Shown: piece after piece, positions 1 through 11,702 of the stretch
Numbering within the stretch: position 1 is the stretch's first letter
Layout of the letters: each line of letters begins with the position of its first letter
From: Collodictyon triciliatum
Lineage: Eukaryota > CRuMs
Length of the DNA: 35,708 nucleotides
Direction of reading: 5' to 3'
NCBI GenBank assembly: GCA_043381765.1
Contig: JBHJMP010001012.1
Span: 1 to 35,708, forward strand
Translations under genes and position numbers: made by a program
The notes under the pieces: generated by a model
What the model saw: the letters and a program-made list of their open reading frames with translations, nothing else
What the model was told of the DNA's origin: nothing
The model's database searches: none

Positions 1-67
1 ACTCGACTCATTCGTCTCCGGTTTCCTCAGACAGCGTCACAACCACTTTCCGTCCCCCTCCGCCGCC

Positions 68-3000
68 ATGGCTGATCGCGCCGCCCGTCTCGAAGAGCTG
101 CGAGAAATCGTCGGTGACAGCAGCATCGCGGAGCTCGAAAAACGCACAGCGCTGAAACTCAATAACAAAAAACTGACTTCTGTGCCGCCCGGTGTCTGGG
201 ATCTGCCAGGCTTGGTGAAGTTGTGGCTCGGTGTAAATCAGCTTTCGTCGCTGCCGCCGGCAATATCGCGGTTGACGGGACTCGAGTACCTTAATGTTGG
301 TAACAATCAGTTTTCGTTGCTGCCGCCGGAAATATCGCAGTTGACTGGAATCGAGAGACTTTGGGTTGCTGAGAATCAGCTTTCGTCGCTGCCGCCGGAA
401 ATATCGCGGTTGACGGGACTCGAGTCTCTTGATGTTTTTGTCAATCAGCTTTCGTCGCTGCCACCGGAAATATCGCAGTTGACAGGACTCACGGAGCTTT
501 ATGTTCACAACAACCAGCTTTCGTCGCTGCCACCGGAAATATGGCGGTTGACGGGACTCACGTACCTTGATGTTCACAACAACCCTGTAAGTGTTTTGTT
601 GTTTTTGTTTTATTAAAGAAAAGTGACTAACGATGTGCGCAGATCGAGGAGCTTCCACCACAAATCACGGCACTCACGAATCTGAAGTATCTCTACATCG
701 AGTCTGGAGGCGAAATAAGCATCAAACGTGCACCGCGTGGAATCACGAACCTGCCGTGCTGGAACGAAGGCGCAGATTACAAGCATATCCGAAAGCTGCA
801 GCTATATAGGGGGGGACCGGTAAGGCAGCAAACTGGTATTCAAAAAATGTAATCCTTATAAACAAATATTCCCACGCTTAAAAAATAAATAAATATATTA
901 TCAGAACGAACACGAGATTCTGACACCAGGATGGACTCCGAGCCAGCACCAGATCAATACGTGGACTGCGCTAGACTTCAGCGGAATGAAGCTGTCTGTG
1001 ATACCCGAGTCCATTTCGCGTCTCACCAACCTCCGCGAGCTCAGCGTATTCGACAACCCTGTAAGCACACACGTTTGATTGCTTGCCTATTTCTGTTACT
1101 CACTTCTTGTCTATCCACAGAAGTAGCATTAAAAAAATAGTAGAGGAAAAGGAGAGTATGCCGAACATATTTTCATTTACGGTAGTGTCTTTATTTATTT
1201 CTCCTTCTCACATCAAACTAAAATACCGCAGATAAACGAGATTCCGCCATGGATTGAAAACCTCGCCGATTGCCTTGTTACGCTGCACATCGAAGACCCC
1301 AAAGCACTGTTCTTTTCTGGCCGCACCATCAGCAGGGCACCCAAGAGGCTGAAAACCATGAAGTGCTGGAAGCGCGAGTGGGAGAAGAAACTTCATCTCT
1401 ATCAAACAGTAAGTCAAGCAAAAAGCCCATTATTTTCTGATTTTGCCACTGACACTAATTGGTTCGTAAGGTGGAAGAGGCGCGTAAAGAAGAAGAGGCA
1501 CGCAAAGCTGAAGAGGCTCGCAAAGCGGAAGAAGCACGTAAGGCGGAAGAAGCTCGCAAGGCGGAAGAAGCTCGTAAGGCGGAAGAAGCTCGTAAAGCGG
1601 AAGAAGCTCGTAAAGCGGAAGAAGCTCGTAAAGCGGAAGAAGCACGCAAGGCGGAAGAAGCACGTAAAGCGGAAGAGACACGTAAAGCGGAAGAGACACG
1701 TAAAGCTGAAGAGACACGTAAAGCTGAAGAAGCTCGCAAGGCGGAAGAAGCACGTAAAGCGGAAGAGACACGCAAAGCTGAAGAGGAAGCCAAGAAAAAA
1801 AGCTTGCTACTCATCGACCCGAATAGCCCAATCGCAAGGTACCAGCTTCCAGAAGCCGCCACAATAGGAACCAAGATACTTGGAAAGGGAGGCCAAGGAG
1901 AAGTGTTTGAGGGACAGTACCTCCGCAACCCAGTAGCCGTCAAGAAAATCGACACCACCAAGAAGAACGATGCCATCCAGGAGGTTCTGCTCACCAAGAA
2001 GGTCACACACAAGAATATAATTGATATCATCGGAGTGTTTATCAACCCCGACAATTGCTTCTGCATCGTCATGCCGCTGGCCTCTGATTCCCTAAAAGGG
2101 TACATCGAAAGGAACGGCCGAATCACCCCAAAACAGACACTGACTTTCGCCCAGCAAATCTGCGACGCCTTAGCCTTCTGTATATCCGCCACACCCAAGG
2201 AGCCGCTCCACCACTGCGACTTGAAGACAGAGAACATCCTCATCGTCGACGGCGTCGTCAAGGTGGCTGACTTCGGATTAGCCATCACGCGAACAAAGAC
2301 CGGCATGTCCTCAGTTCCTAATGCCACCAAGTTTGTTCCCGAAGACCAGGCAACAGGCGGGACGGAGCGCTGGCAAGGCCCCGAAATCTTTGACGAAGTC
2401 TGCAAGAGTGAGCACCGAGTTACCGAGGGAACAGAAAATGTCGGATTCCGCGGTGAACGCAGTGATGTCTACGCATTTGGCCTGATTGTGTGGTCGATGG
2501 CGATGGGAGAATACCCTTTTGCTAGAATATTCCCAGGCGATATCTCCCACCGTATCATCAAGGGCCAACGACCAGACATTTCTGTGGATATTCCCCCCGC
2601 CATCCGACACCTGATTCGTACGTGCTGGGGCCAGAACTACAAGAACCGACCCAAGTTCTCGAAGATTAAGGAATACATCACCCTTGTGACCGAGAATTCT
2701 CAGACCACAATCGCTGATATAGAAACCCATCTGCCGCTTACATACCCGCCCATCAAGGAGATGTACTACGGGGAGTTGTACGAGTACCTGACCGATAAAG
2801 GTATCTCGAAGGAAGAAGCTTGGAAGCTGACGCAGAGGCGAGTAAACGGAGACACGATTCTGAACAAGTCGGCTGAAGATTTGGCGCAAGACTATGAGGT
2901 CGCCAGTCTCATCGCTCAGCTAATCGTCACTTTGGTAAGAGGCGGGGCACAAGTGAGCTTCCCTTCATCTATAACCTCGCCTCGAAGTGCTCCCGGACCT

Positions 3001-3237
3001 GCCGTGGGTGCAAAGGGCAAGCCAGTCAAGGATATGAACACTGCCGAGCTGGTCGCGTACCTGGAAGAGAAGAAAGTCTTGCGCAAATTTATTGAAACAG
3101 TCCGGACACAATCCAAGATACCGGGAAAAACGTTCGTAGTCCTCGATGTGGATGATTTGACAAGTCACCCCTACGAGCTGAGGGATGACCAAGCTGAAAT
3201 CATCCTCAAGCTCATCGACGAGGCCAAACGTATATAA
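68..3237 (+). CDS. LRR - long charged helix - non-RD TKL/RIPK-like kinase - tandem SAM-like domains
   Basis: Five exons: 68-586, 643-819, 905-1060, 1232-1408, 1471-3237. All four introns are phase 0, and the protein is 931 aa ending in TAA. The ATG at 68 opens the reading frame; there is no signal peptide or membrane span, so the protein is probably cytosolic. Residues about 20-343 hold 23-residue leucine-rich repeats of the LSSLPPEI type. Residues 344-453 are EARKA pentads, probably a rigid single alpha-helix. The kinase domain runs about 475-750: glycine loop GKGGQGEV, VAVKK lysine, DFG at 610-612, GPE in place of APE, SDVYAFG. The catalytic loop reads HHCDLKTEN (590-598), so the HRD arginine is Cys592, a non-RD kinase. 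The sequence around it resembles RIPK/TKL kinases. Two SAM-like helical segments follow, about 770-835 and 858-931. Known: non-RD kinases are frequent in innate-immune signalling. Inferred: LRR sensing, helix spacer, kinase output, SAM oligomerisation. The ligand is unknown. Confidence 0.88.
239..583 (+). repeat. 69-nt tandem LRR-coding repeats
   Basis: Five units of exactly 69 nt begin at 239, 308, 377, 446 and 515, each with a near-identical block around CTTTCGTCGCTGCC. Each encodes one 23-residue leucine-rich repeat. Similarity at synonymous sites points to recent tandem duplication or gene conversion, so copy number may vary between strains. Confidence 0.9.
1471..1793 (+). repeat. In-frame 15-nt minisatellite coding EARKA pentads
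   Basis: About twenty imperfect copies of a 15-nt unit encode EARKA/ETRKA. Acidic and basic residues alternate four residues apart, the pattern of a stable single alpha-helix rather than a classical heptad coiled coil. The tract separates the LRR domain from the kinase. It has no stop in several frames on either strand, which creates long spurious ORFs on both strands. Confidence 0.88.
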
Positions 3238-3341
3238 ATCCTTCTTTTTTTTTTCTCCATCCGGGTTTTTTCAGCACTTTGCTTTTTCCCGGCCATAAAA
3301 ATGAATCCACTTTCGCCCTGCTCCCACCCAAGACAAGTCAG

Positions 3342-3347
3342 AATAAA
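3342..3347 (+). promoter_or_regulatory. Putative poly(A) signal AATAAA
   Basis: An AATAAA hexamer lies 105 nt after the stop of the LRR-kinase gene and is followed by an A-rich run at 3355-3366. Position and context suit a 3'-end processing signal. Confidence 0.5.
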
Positions 3348-3369
3348 GAAATTTTAAAAAAAAAATACG

Positions 3370-6300
3370 AAGAGATGATGGCTGCAAATTGTGATGCAAT
3401 GTTTTGAGAGTTTAGTCGGCCTTGAAAGTTGAATGTGTCTGCATCACGCCCTCTGCAAGTGAAGAACTGAAAAGAAAAAAAAAGCCATGATTCTGCGTAT
3501 TTTTTTCCCGCTGCCGTGCAAATTGCAGTTTTTCATCGCAAAATATGTGTTCAAGTAAGACAATAAACATGTTTTTCTTTATTCAGTGAGTGTACAGTGA
3601 GCATTTATCTGCGATGCGAGCTAAACATTTCCTTCATTACAGTAGTATGGTGCAGTCCAAGCAGCAGTCTTCATATACATTTTTCATTTATAACTTACTT
3701 TTCAAAAGAATAAAAATTATCTTTCAAAAATTTTATTTATGAAAAACTTTTTTTTTATTCTTCCTTTCAACTTTTGTGCAGGACCGAGGGTTATTTATGA
3801 AAAACATGATAAGTTTGGAAAACAAACCGGACAATATACATTTTTTTTCAATTTTCAAGTAATCGTGCCTTTTCGCCGTTTTGCTGCCTTACTTATGACA
3901 AAAGTTTGTTCCGAACGAATGAAAGGTAACGCGATGATGTTTTAACATCATATTAACATAACCATTCATTTAATTGTGGCTGAATCTCTCCTCCTATGTG
4001 TTCACCATGAGCCGGTCTTTCTTGCGATATGTTGTTCGAACTGAGTGAGGCGCAAAAAATGGAAAAGCTGATTCATCTCTGCATCAAAATATTCTGCGGA
4101 TTAATTCCAATTATGTATTCTAATTTTGGCAAATATTTTATTAATTATATAAATAAATCATTTATTGAGAAAATAACATTTATATGATATAATTAATGTA
4201 TTATACATATTATATTCAATAAATTACAGTATTAAGATTGGAAAATGTAAGATGCCTTGTGCCCTCACCTATGAATACTATTCCTATCATGGGCTCTAAT
4301 GTAAACTCACCTCTTTCGATTTTCAAAAATGGAATATAAATAATTTAAACTATTTTAACATATATTAAAATGATTTTATCATTATACTTTGCTTCAGATT
4401 TACCTAGATGTATTCCTATACAATATTTAATGACTATTACAGCCGTAAGTACATAATTACGAGTTAGACACAATTTTGACACCAAAATATGAGAAACTCT
4501 AAACCAATTGTTTCCTTATCCGCTTTCTTTTGGGACAAATTAGTCAATTTTCTTTGAATAAAAATATATGGTATATTCAAGCGCTAGTCGAAAGGGGCAA
4601 AGATAATAAAATACAAAATGAAAATCAAACCCCATGTAAAGAAAAGCCAAATGAACATATAGGAAGCACCCACACATCTCAATTCAAACCTAAGCCATCA
4701 ATGAGAAGGAAATGTCTCATGTCTGGAGAGGTTGACTTGAGCAAAATGTTTTTTTTTTCCAAAAAAAATAAAAATCAAATGTAGAAGCGAGGTTTGGAAA
4801 TGCGCTTCATTCATTTTTTTCAATTGAAATAGTTATCAAAAAAATAACCCATCAGAACGCTCCTTCAATTAGTCAATTCCTCGAGATACAGTTAATAGAC
4901 TTGATAGCAAATAATATGCAATATAATACAAAGAAAGCGCATATTTTTTTGAAGCGGACTTAATAAAAGATGAGTTTTCTAAAATGTTAAGATAATTGCG
5001 AACCACAGCTAGGTGTGCATCAATTAAAAAAATTTGAAAGACTATTCAAATAAAATTTTATGTATGAGATAAGAAACACAGAGGATTTCTAAATATATTC
5101 GAAAAAGGGCTCTTTATTATAAAAAAAAATTGATTACTACACACTATCACTAATTTTTTTCTTCCAAAACATAAACCAACCAACATGTATACAATGAACG
5201 AAATCATGTACAGTGCTTTTATGCCCGTTACATTGTGAATTACCGAGAGAAAGTACTAGCATATAAATAAATAAAAGACGGGATTTTAGTGTCATAGTAA
5301 GAAAATACAGAAATAATAAGGTTTTTGGTAAGTGCAGTAAATAGAACTTAAATCATACAATCTTAATTCTGTGGATTCGAAACGTCAATAATAGCAAGCA
5401 ATTTCATTTTTAATAAACTCAAACGTGAAATTTATGGACTCTCTTAAATTCTGCGTAATACAACACTAAAATGACTGATCAGCGCTTTATAGAAACATGT
5501 CATCCAATCAAACAATAGTCAAATAAGACATTCAAATCTAGGAATTATCCAACAATAAAACAATATTTCATTTTTCTCTTATCAATCTGACAAGCACATG
5601 TGATTAAAATAAGAACAATTGTCATATTTTACTTTTTATACAGATGAAAAAAAAAGAAGAGTATAAACCAGACTGAAAGGTTTGTAAACGGAGATTTGTC
5701 CAAATGTCAGTTCGAAATATGTATCCAATTTTCACCTAAGGAAAAAAATCAAGATGTCTAGATTACTGTCAATATAACTAAGCGGGATGAATGCCATTTT
5801 TTTTGAATCTTCAATAAAAATAAAACAAAGACTCAATAATTGAAAAACACATTCTTTTGCTAAAAACAATGAAAAATTTACCAAAAAATCTTGTTAATTA
5901 TATGAGTAGCAACCAATTTGAATCCCTATAGGTATGTATCTCATTTTATATAATACTTTCGTTTTGAGTTTTCATTTTCAATCTCGAAATCATAAAATTA
6001 CTTCCTAATAAAGTGTTCAGGTGAAATACTCTCGATGAAAACGCTGCTTATTTTTGTAAGCTTTAGTAATACTCTAAATACCATTTTTTTCAATCAAAAT
6101 CCATTTTATGTTTATTTTTTTTATTGTGATATGCTCAATTTTGATTTTAATAAATAGAATCTTTTATTATGTGTTGAAACAGACTTGAAAAAATGGAGTT
6201 GATGGATTGTGGCAATTCAGTTGCACCGTTCATTTAATATTATTATATATTAGCTGATTTTGTTCTGTAATTTGTAAGCAGCTTATTTCGGTATTCACTT

Positions 6301-9300
6301 AATTTTTACTTCTCTTAAATTTATCTCTCCTTTTAGTAAAACAAATAAAGGATAAAAAAATCCCTCCTTGTAGTAGAGTCTGTCACTTTAACGGAAGTCA
6401 TGGTATTTGATGTGATTTTTTCAATTTTCTTGATTTTTTGGACCAGCAAGTCGAATGAAACTAATTTTATGAACATGATACTTTATTCACTCAGTGATCA
6501 CCAGACAAAAAAAAGTTTATATGTTTTTTTTTAAAATTCAGTATAGGAAGAAGATTTTTTAAAAATACTTTGTTAACAAATGAATAATTTTCACAATATT
6601 TGGTGTAATTTCAAAAAAATGTGAGAATATAATTCAAATTGGAGCGGAATGCAAAGTATACTACTGTAAAATCTCTTCAAATTACCTGTTAGGCTCTTGC
6701 ATTTTTCCCTTTATTCGCTTCAAGAATAAGGCTGTTAGCCTCTTGCATTTATTATTTGAATTCAATCAGCTCAATAAAAACTTCTTTAAACGAAATAAAA
6801 AAATTTTAAAAAACCGTCACACTGAAAATATAGCATATATTTATTGAACACGTGTTAGGCAATAAATAGCAATACCGAAACAAAAGCACCTCAAAAGAAG
6901 CAGGCATCTAGGCAAAGGCAGATTCATCATAGAATAAGTAAATCTGTAACCACATACCTCATAAAAAGGATTCTTTATCTCAAAAGGGATAATCCATCCT
7001 AAAGGCACCAAAAAATTACGTAAAAATGATAATGTCAATTCAGAGGCTAATACAACATATAGCAAGGTATAGAGAAATTAAAAAACAAATAATTATCACA
7101 TAACCATCCTTCATTGTTTACTAGAGCTCAATTCAATTATTATCCACTAAACATTAAGAATGAGGTTGAAAAATAGAAAGTGATAGTTATTAAATATTAA
7201 AATTTTCAAATAATCATTAAATGCTTTTTATTCAGTAAGGCCATTTCATGAAACAATGAAATCCCATTTATCTACATTTTTTGAATTTTCCAAAAAATGA
7301 CACACTGGACTAATGAATTATTTATCCAGATTTTTATGAAAGAGAGCAAAAAATTACTGTATGCTATATTGAGTCATTTTGTCATCAAGATAGATAAACT
7401 TCAAAATATTCGATAATACCTCACTATTCACACAGTTTTCCCCTTAATTCGTTTCAATGTCCTCAATATTCATACAATTATTATGTAACACATCATAAAA
7501 CGCGCAATCTAAGTGATATAAAATATATAAAATAGTTTTTATCAAGGGGAGTGGCATGTTCCTTATCCTAATATCGATTTCTATAAAGTTTACCTTTTAA
7601 AATAGAAATAGTTGATGCTTACAAAAATTTTGAAGAAAACGTTTTGTGCAAATGGGCAGACAACTCTTAATTGCTTCGAATTCATGATATTTTCATTTAT
7701 TTATTCAAATGCTCAAAATTGATTTTTTTTATTAGCATGGTCGGTATTGTGACTATCTTGTGATAATAGGATTCTAGAAACACACATACATGTAATTTTT
7801 TTTTGTTAAATTCAGTTAAATTAACACTTGATTTCAAGTTCCATTAAAAAACGTAGTTTCGTCAAACCAATATGAGTGGTATTTAAACGCAAAAATACTG
7901 TTATAAATTGTAGGTGTTTATGAAACTACATAATGTTTTAATTTTTCTAAAACCTACAAAAAGTAAAATTTTACATTTTTTTCACTTTATTCATCTCAGA
8001 ATATTTTGTATTTACCGACGGATAAATTATTGATTTATACATAGCGGAAACAAAGCAATTTCATTTAGTGAAGTTCATATTTATTGCTATCAGGGATAGT
8101 GACGCCATCTTATGACTTTTAAATATGATTCATGAATCTTTATCCTAATATTGACTTTTGTGAAATCAAATTAAATGCATATGTATACGTAAAAAAAGGA
8201 TTCATGACATTTAACCCTTTATATATTGAAAACATATAATATTTCATCTTCATTATTATGACACTGGTCTTTTATTTTATAGAAAAGTGCGATAGATGAT
8301 TTTTTCATATGACTGAGAATTTTTATAAAATTTTCCCCTTTAAACATAGTTTACTCTGCTTTATAGGTAAATAGGAGCAATTATGTGAGATAGGAATTAA
8401 AATGGATGTTATAGCGATTTTAGGTATAAATGGCTTTGGTGAAAAAAAATGTATTTAAATCGTTTCATCACACAGGCTTTCACCTTGAATCTTTTTTCCT
8501 CTTCAATTTTTGCACACCAAAAAGAAAGTTTAAACAACTAATATCTACCTTTTTATGTTAAATCTACATTCGTTGCATAATTTTGTCAGATATATTTTAA
8601 TCAGATATAAATCATTCTTAAATTACATTTATTGAAAAATTTCAGAAATCATTATCCATGTTCATGCAATCAGGAAAAAAAATGACATATTAAAATAATC
8701 AATATCATCTACTGAAAAAAATAAAGTGTTAGTAATAAACATGCTTTTATCACCATTAATAATAAACTACATCCAAATATCTTTAAATTATTTCGCCCTT
8801 ATTTACTTTCACTTCATTATCAAATAATATTTATATATTAAACAGATTGAAACACAGCTCAAATGCGTCTCTCCCATATATAATTATAAACTCGCGATAA
8901 AACTCACTGGAAGATATAATCTTTTTATTTCGTACCTTCCCATAATTTTTGAATACGATATATCCGAAAAATAAAGTGATATCAATCCATATTTCCATTT
9001 ATCTATGTATTTTAATGTATGAAATATGTTACATTGATTTTTCCTCATGCTAGTACTATTATTCTGTTCAAGAAAATTGACAATTGGCGCATAAGAATAC
9101 CTTTCAATCGTCCATTAAATCTGTAACTCGTTCTGAATTTTGCTCTGAACCTCGCTTCCATAAATAAATAATGAAAATACTGGGCTATAATGTCCTTCCC
9201 CTCCTATCATCTTTAATTAAACGATTGGGCTACAACAACTGTATGATAAATCCAATTTTCAATGCAAAAAGTGGTCTAGTGAATTGAAGATGATAATATT

Positions 9301-9480
9301 TATTGATATACTATGCGTAATATATAATTCATAATTATTAAAACATAAGACACTTGTAAATTACCATATATGTCACCAGACAAGTATTCTTATTTTCGCG
9401 GCTAATATTATGCACTGCATAGCTCACTCACCTTTCCTACTAACTATTCATACCTCGTTATATAAGCAGTTATAAAAATA
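3370..9480. other. AT-rich gene desert
   Basis: About 6.1 kb of strongly AT-rich, mostly non-repetitive sequence. I see no domain signature, no supported splice series and no open frame above 85 codons. It lacks the microsatellites common elsewhere in the window. The only small repeat noted is a pair of about 20-nt near-copies near 6687 and 6733. It could be ordinary intergenic DNA, an AT-rich structural region, or decayed mobile DNA; the sequence does not decide. Confidence 0.6.
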
Positions 9481-10751
9481 TGAAATCCATTCATCACGAT
9501 ACCATGTATCTAACATCCAATCACCCTGTTCTTGAAACGAATAAAGGAAGAAAAAAACAACCGATTACCCTGCAATATCTTTCATTTTTCTCCATGCAAT
9601 TCTGTGTATGTCCTAACCACCGACACAAACAAAAACAACTCCGCTATCGCTTTCCTATCAGCCCTCCTCATCGCACAGAACAAGCTTCGTTGCAAATTCA
9701 ACGCGCTCCCTTTCAGCCTTCTTCGCTGTCCATATAGACACGAGTCTTTGTCCTTATAATAGCAACGACATGTATTCGCCATTGCATATTAATGCGCATG
9801 CGAGAAGTCCTCCAGCCATATCCAGTCATACTTGCGCGATATCATTATTCATAATAAAAACTTGAAGACACGTAAGGTTTTTGGTGCAGGACTTCTACAC
9901 CAATACACTAATATTTATCGTAATCATAATATTGCTTATATCGCCGCATCGCTTTTTTCCTTTTGCCTTCACTTTTTCCATATATGGTCGTCACCATTTG
10001 TCCCTATAATAACACCCCAACTACCTATACGCCCACCACCGCTTTCTTTATCGCTTACCTACCCTCACAAAAAGAAAAAAGAATCTGTCCAAACTACCTA
10101 CCTTGCTCAGGTACCATACCTTTGGCCCCATCTAATACCACATAAGGCCCATCTATGCCATATCCGGCCTTTCCACAACACATACGGCCCCAACCCTAGC
10201 CCTAGCCCTGACTCTAACCCTAGCTCTGACCCTATAAGGCACAGGCACAGGCCATGATTCATACTATATTGGGTGCCCCTGAATAACAAACAAACAACAG
10301 AATATAATTCATGAGTAATTGCGCCTTCGATCTTGATTGAATGAGATAAGATCTTTTAGTTCGCACATGTGCAGTTTAGCATTTCTTTTCGAACAATTTG
10401 TATTGAATATCATTTATTAAGAAAATTGTGGCATTGATTTAATCGCTAAATTGTAAGCTGAAGTTGGGATTCATTTTTTTTTTATTTAGAGGATTAGGTT
10501 AAATCTACCAACAAATAATTTCATTATTTTAATTTCTAGATGAATATTATTTTACCGCCTTTGTAAGATTTTTTTGGTAAATTAGTTACGTATAAATATT
10601 TTTGTCGAATACAAGATATGACCTTGTGAGTGAAACCAGATTTTGGTGCTAGATAAAGCAGCTTAATATATGTATCGACACTAAATCTTTTTGAAAAATA
10701 ACCAGTTGTATGCTTGCTTCGTTACTGAAAAGAACTAATATTTCTCTTTCA
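9481..10751. other. Transition region without a supported gene
   Basis: Composition shifts here from AT-rich desert to pyrimidine-rich, C-containing sequence, which opens a 141-codon frame (9832-10257 +). That frame is rich in Pro, Ser and His, with no domain and no splice context, so I do not call it a gene. The C-rich telomere-like tract lies inside. The end (about 10735-10751) looks like a splice acceptor with a pyrimidine tract and CAG. Confidence 0.45.
10192..10233 (+). repeat. Degenerate CCCTAR telomere-like tract
   Basis: A short run of CCCTAG and CCCTGA/CCCTAA-like hexamers, such as CCCTAGCCCTAGCCCTG and CTAACCCTAG. It resembles the C-strand of the common TTAGGG telomere repeat but is imperfect and only about 40 nt long. 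It may be an interstitial telomeric remnant or a chance C-rich microsatellite. Confidence 0.5.
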
Positions 10752-11150
10752 GAATGGCGGTGCATGCTACATGCTGAAAAAAATATATATTGAGCTGAAA
10801 ATGAATAGGGCTTTTAAAATTTCTCTTAGGCTTCTTGTGCCTGACGAAAAAAATGCAAACCGTAACCTATCGAGGGTTTTGCAAGTTGCAGCCAGTTCTT
10901 CTGGTTGCAACACTGGTGCGGAAAACTACGAATAACACGCAAATCCAGGAAGATCCGTGCAAGGAAGCCACTTGTAAGCCCGCCTTAGCGAGCATTATTT
11001 TTGCACAGTGTTAAGCAAGTCCTTTACAACAAGAACAAGGCCCGCAGGCTCACAGATGCACTCGCCTTCTTGAAAGCGAACAAACTTTGGGAGGAATCGA
11101 TGCAATTGTGCTTACCGGCCAGTGAAGGCCTTTGCCTGATCGCTTATTCC
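10752..11150 (+). other. Coding-looking patch, gene model unresolved
   Basis: GC rises clearly against the flanks. After an acceptor-like TCTCTTTCAG ending at 10751, one frame is open to TAA near 10937 and includes the phrase KISLRLLVPDEKNANRN. A GTAAGC donor-like site occurs near 10974. After CACAG near 11010, another frame reads KNKARRLTDALAFLKANKLW. I could not join these pieces in phase. The minus strand carries a competing 42-codon ATG ORF in the same patch. It could be an exon cluster of an unrecognised gene, a pseudogene, or the 5' end of a transcript reading toward DDX1. No family is recognised. Confidence 0.35.
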
Positions 11151-11164
11151 TCATGTTTTTTCCA

Positions 11165-11290
11165 GTTTTTTCCAGTTTTTTGTATTCTTGTTTTTGTTTT
11201 TTGTTTTTTGTTTTGTTTCGTTTTGTTTTTGTTTTTGTTTTTGTTTTTGTTTTTTGTTTTTTGTTTTTGTTTTTGTTTTTGTTTTTGCTC
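11165..11290. repeat. G/T-rich (GTTTTT)n microsatellite
   Basis: Imperfect GTTTTT/GTTTTTT units fill this tract, about 400 bp upstream of the DDX1 start. All the Phe-rich and Lys-rich reading frames across it are artefacts of the repeat. Confidence 0.85.
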
Positions 11291-11702
11291 TTCAGTTTTG
11301 CTCTCTCATCCAACGGACAAACACTCCAACCACAACCCGCGCTTTCGCCGCAGCCTTTTCGCCGAATAGAGCGACACTTGCCTTGATCAAAAAGCAAAAA
11401 ATAGATACCATATATTGTATACTATATTAAAATTACCGCACCACTCCAGGCCAGTTCGCAGATTTTGATGCTTGCACGCTAGTTTTTCGCGAGCAGATCG
11501 CACATAGAAGGCTGCTTTGTTTCTGCCAACGAGGAGGGGAAGTTGTTGCATCCATTATTGCGAGCAAATGCTGTCTCTAACCCACCGTTTTCAAGTTGAC
11601 CGGAAAAAAAAAGATAAGATGATAAACTATTCTCCAAGCGCTTTACCGTCGCCTTTCTTTTACACTAAACTCATCTGCGAAACCGAAGAGGCAAATAAAA
11701 AA

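Noticed and set aside
1358-1867. 169-codon Lys/Arg-rich ORF in another frame of the same repeat
   Set aside because: A frame shadow of the EARKA repeat. The real frame continues into the kinase domain and fits the splice phase.
1455-2405. 316-codon ORF antisense to the kinase exon
   Set aside because: It is open because the EARKA minisatellite lacks stops in most frames and the exon is GC-balanced. It has no domain, and the sense strand encodes a clear kinase.
9832-10257. 141-codon plus-strand ORF
   Set aside because: Pro/Ser/His-rich composition follows the pyrimidine-rich DNA, with no domain, no splice context and no start support.
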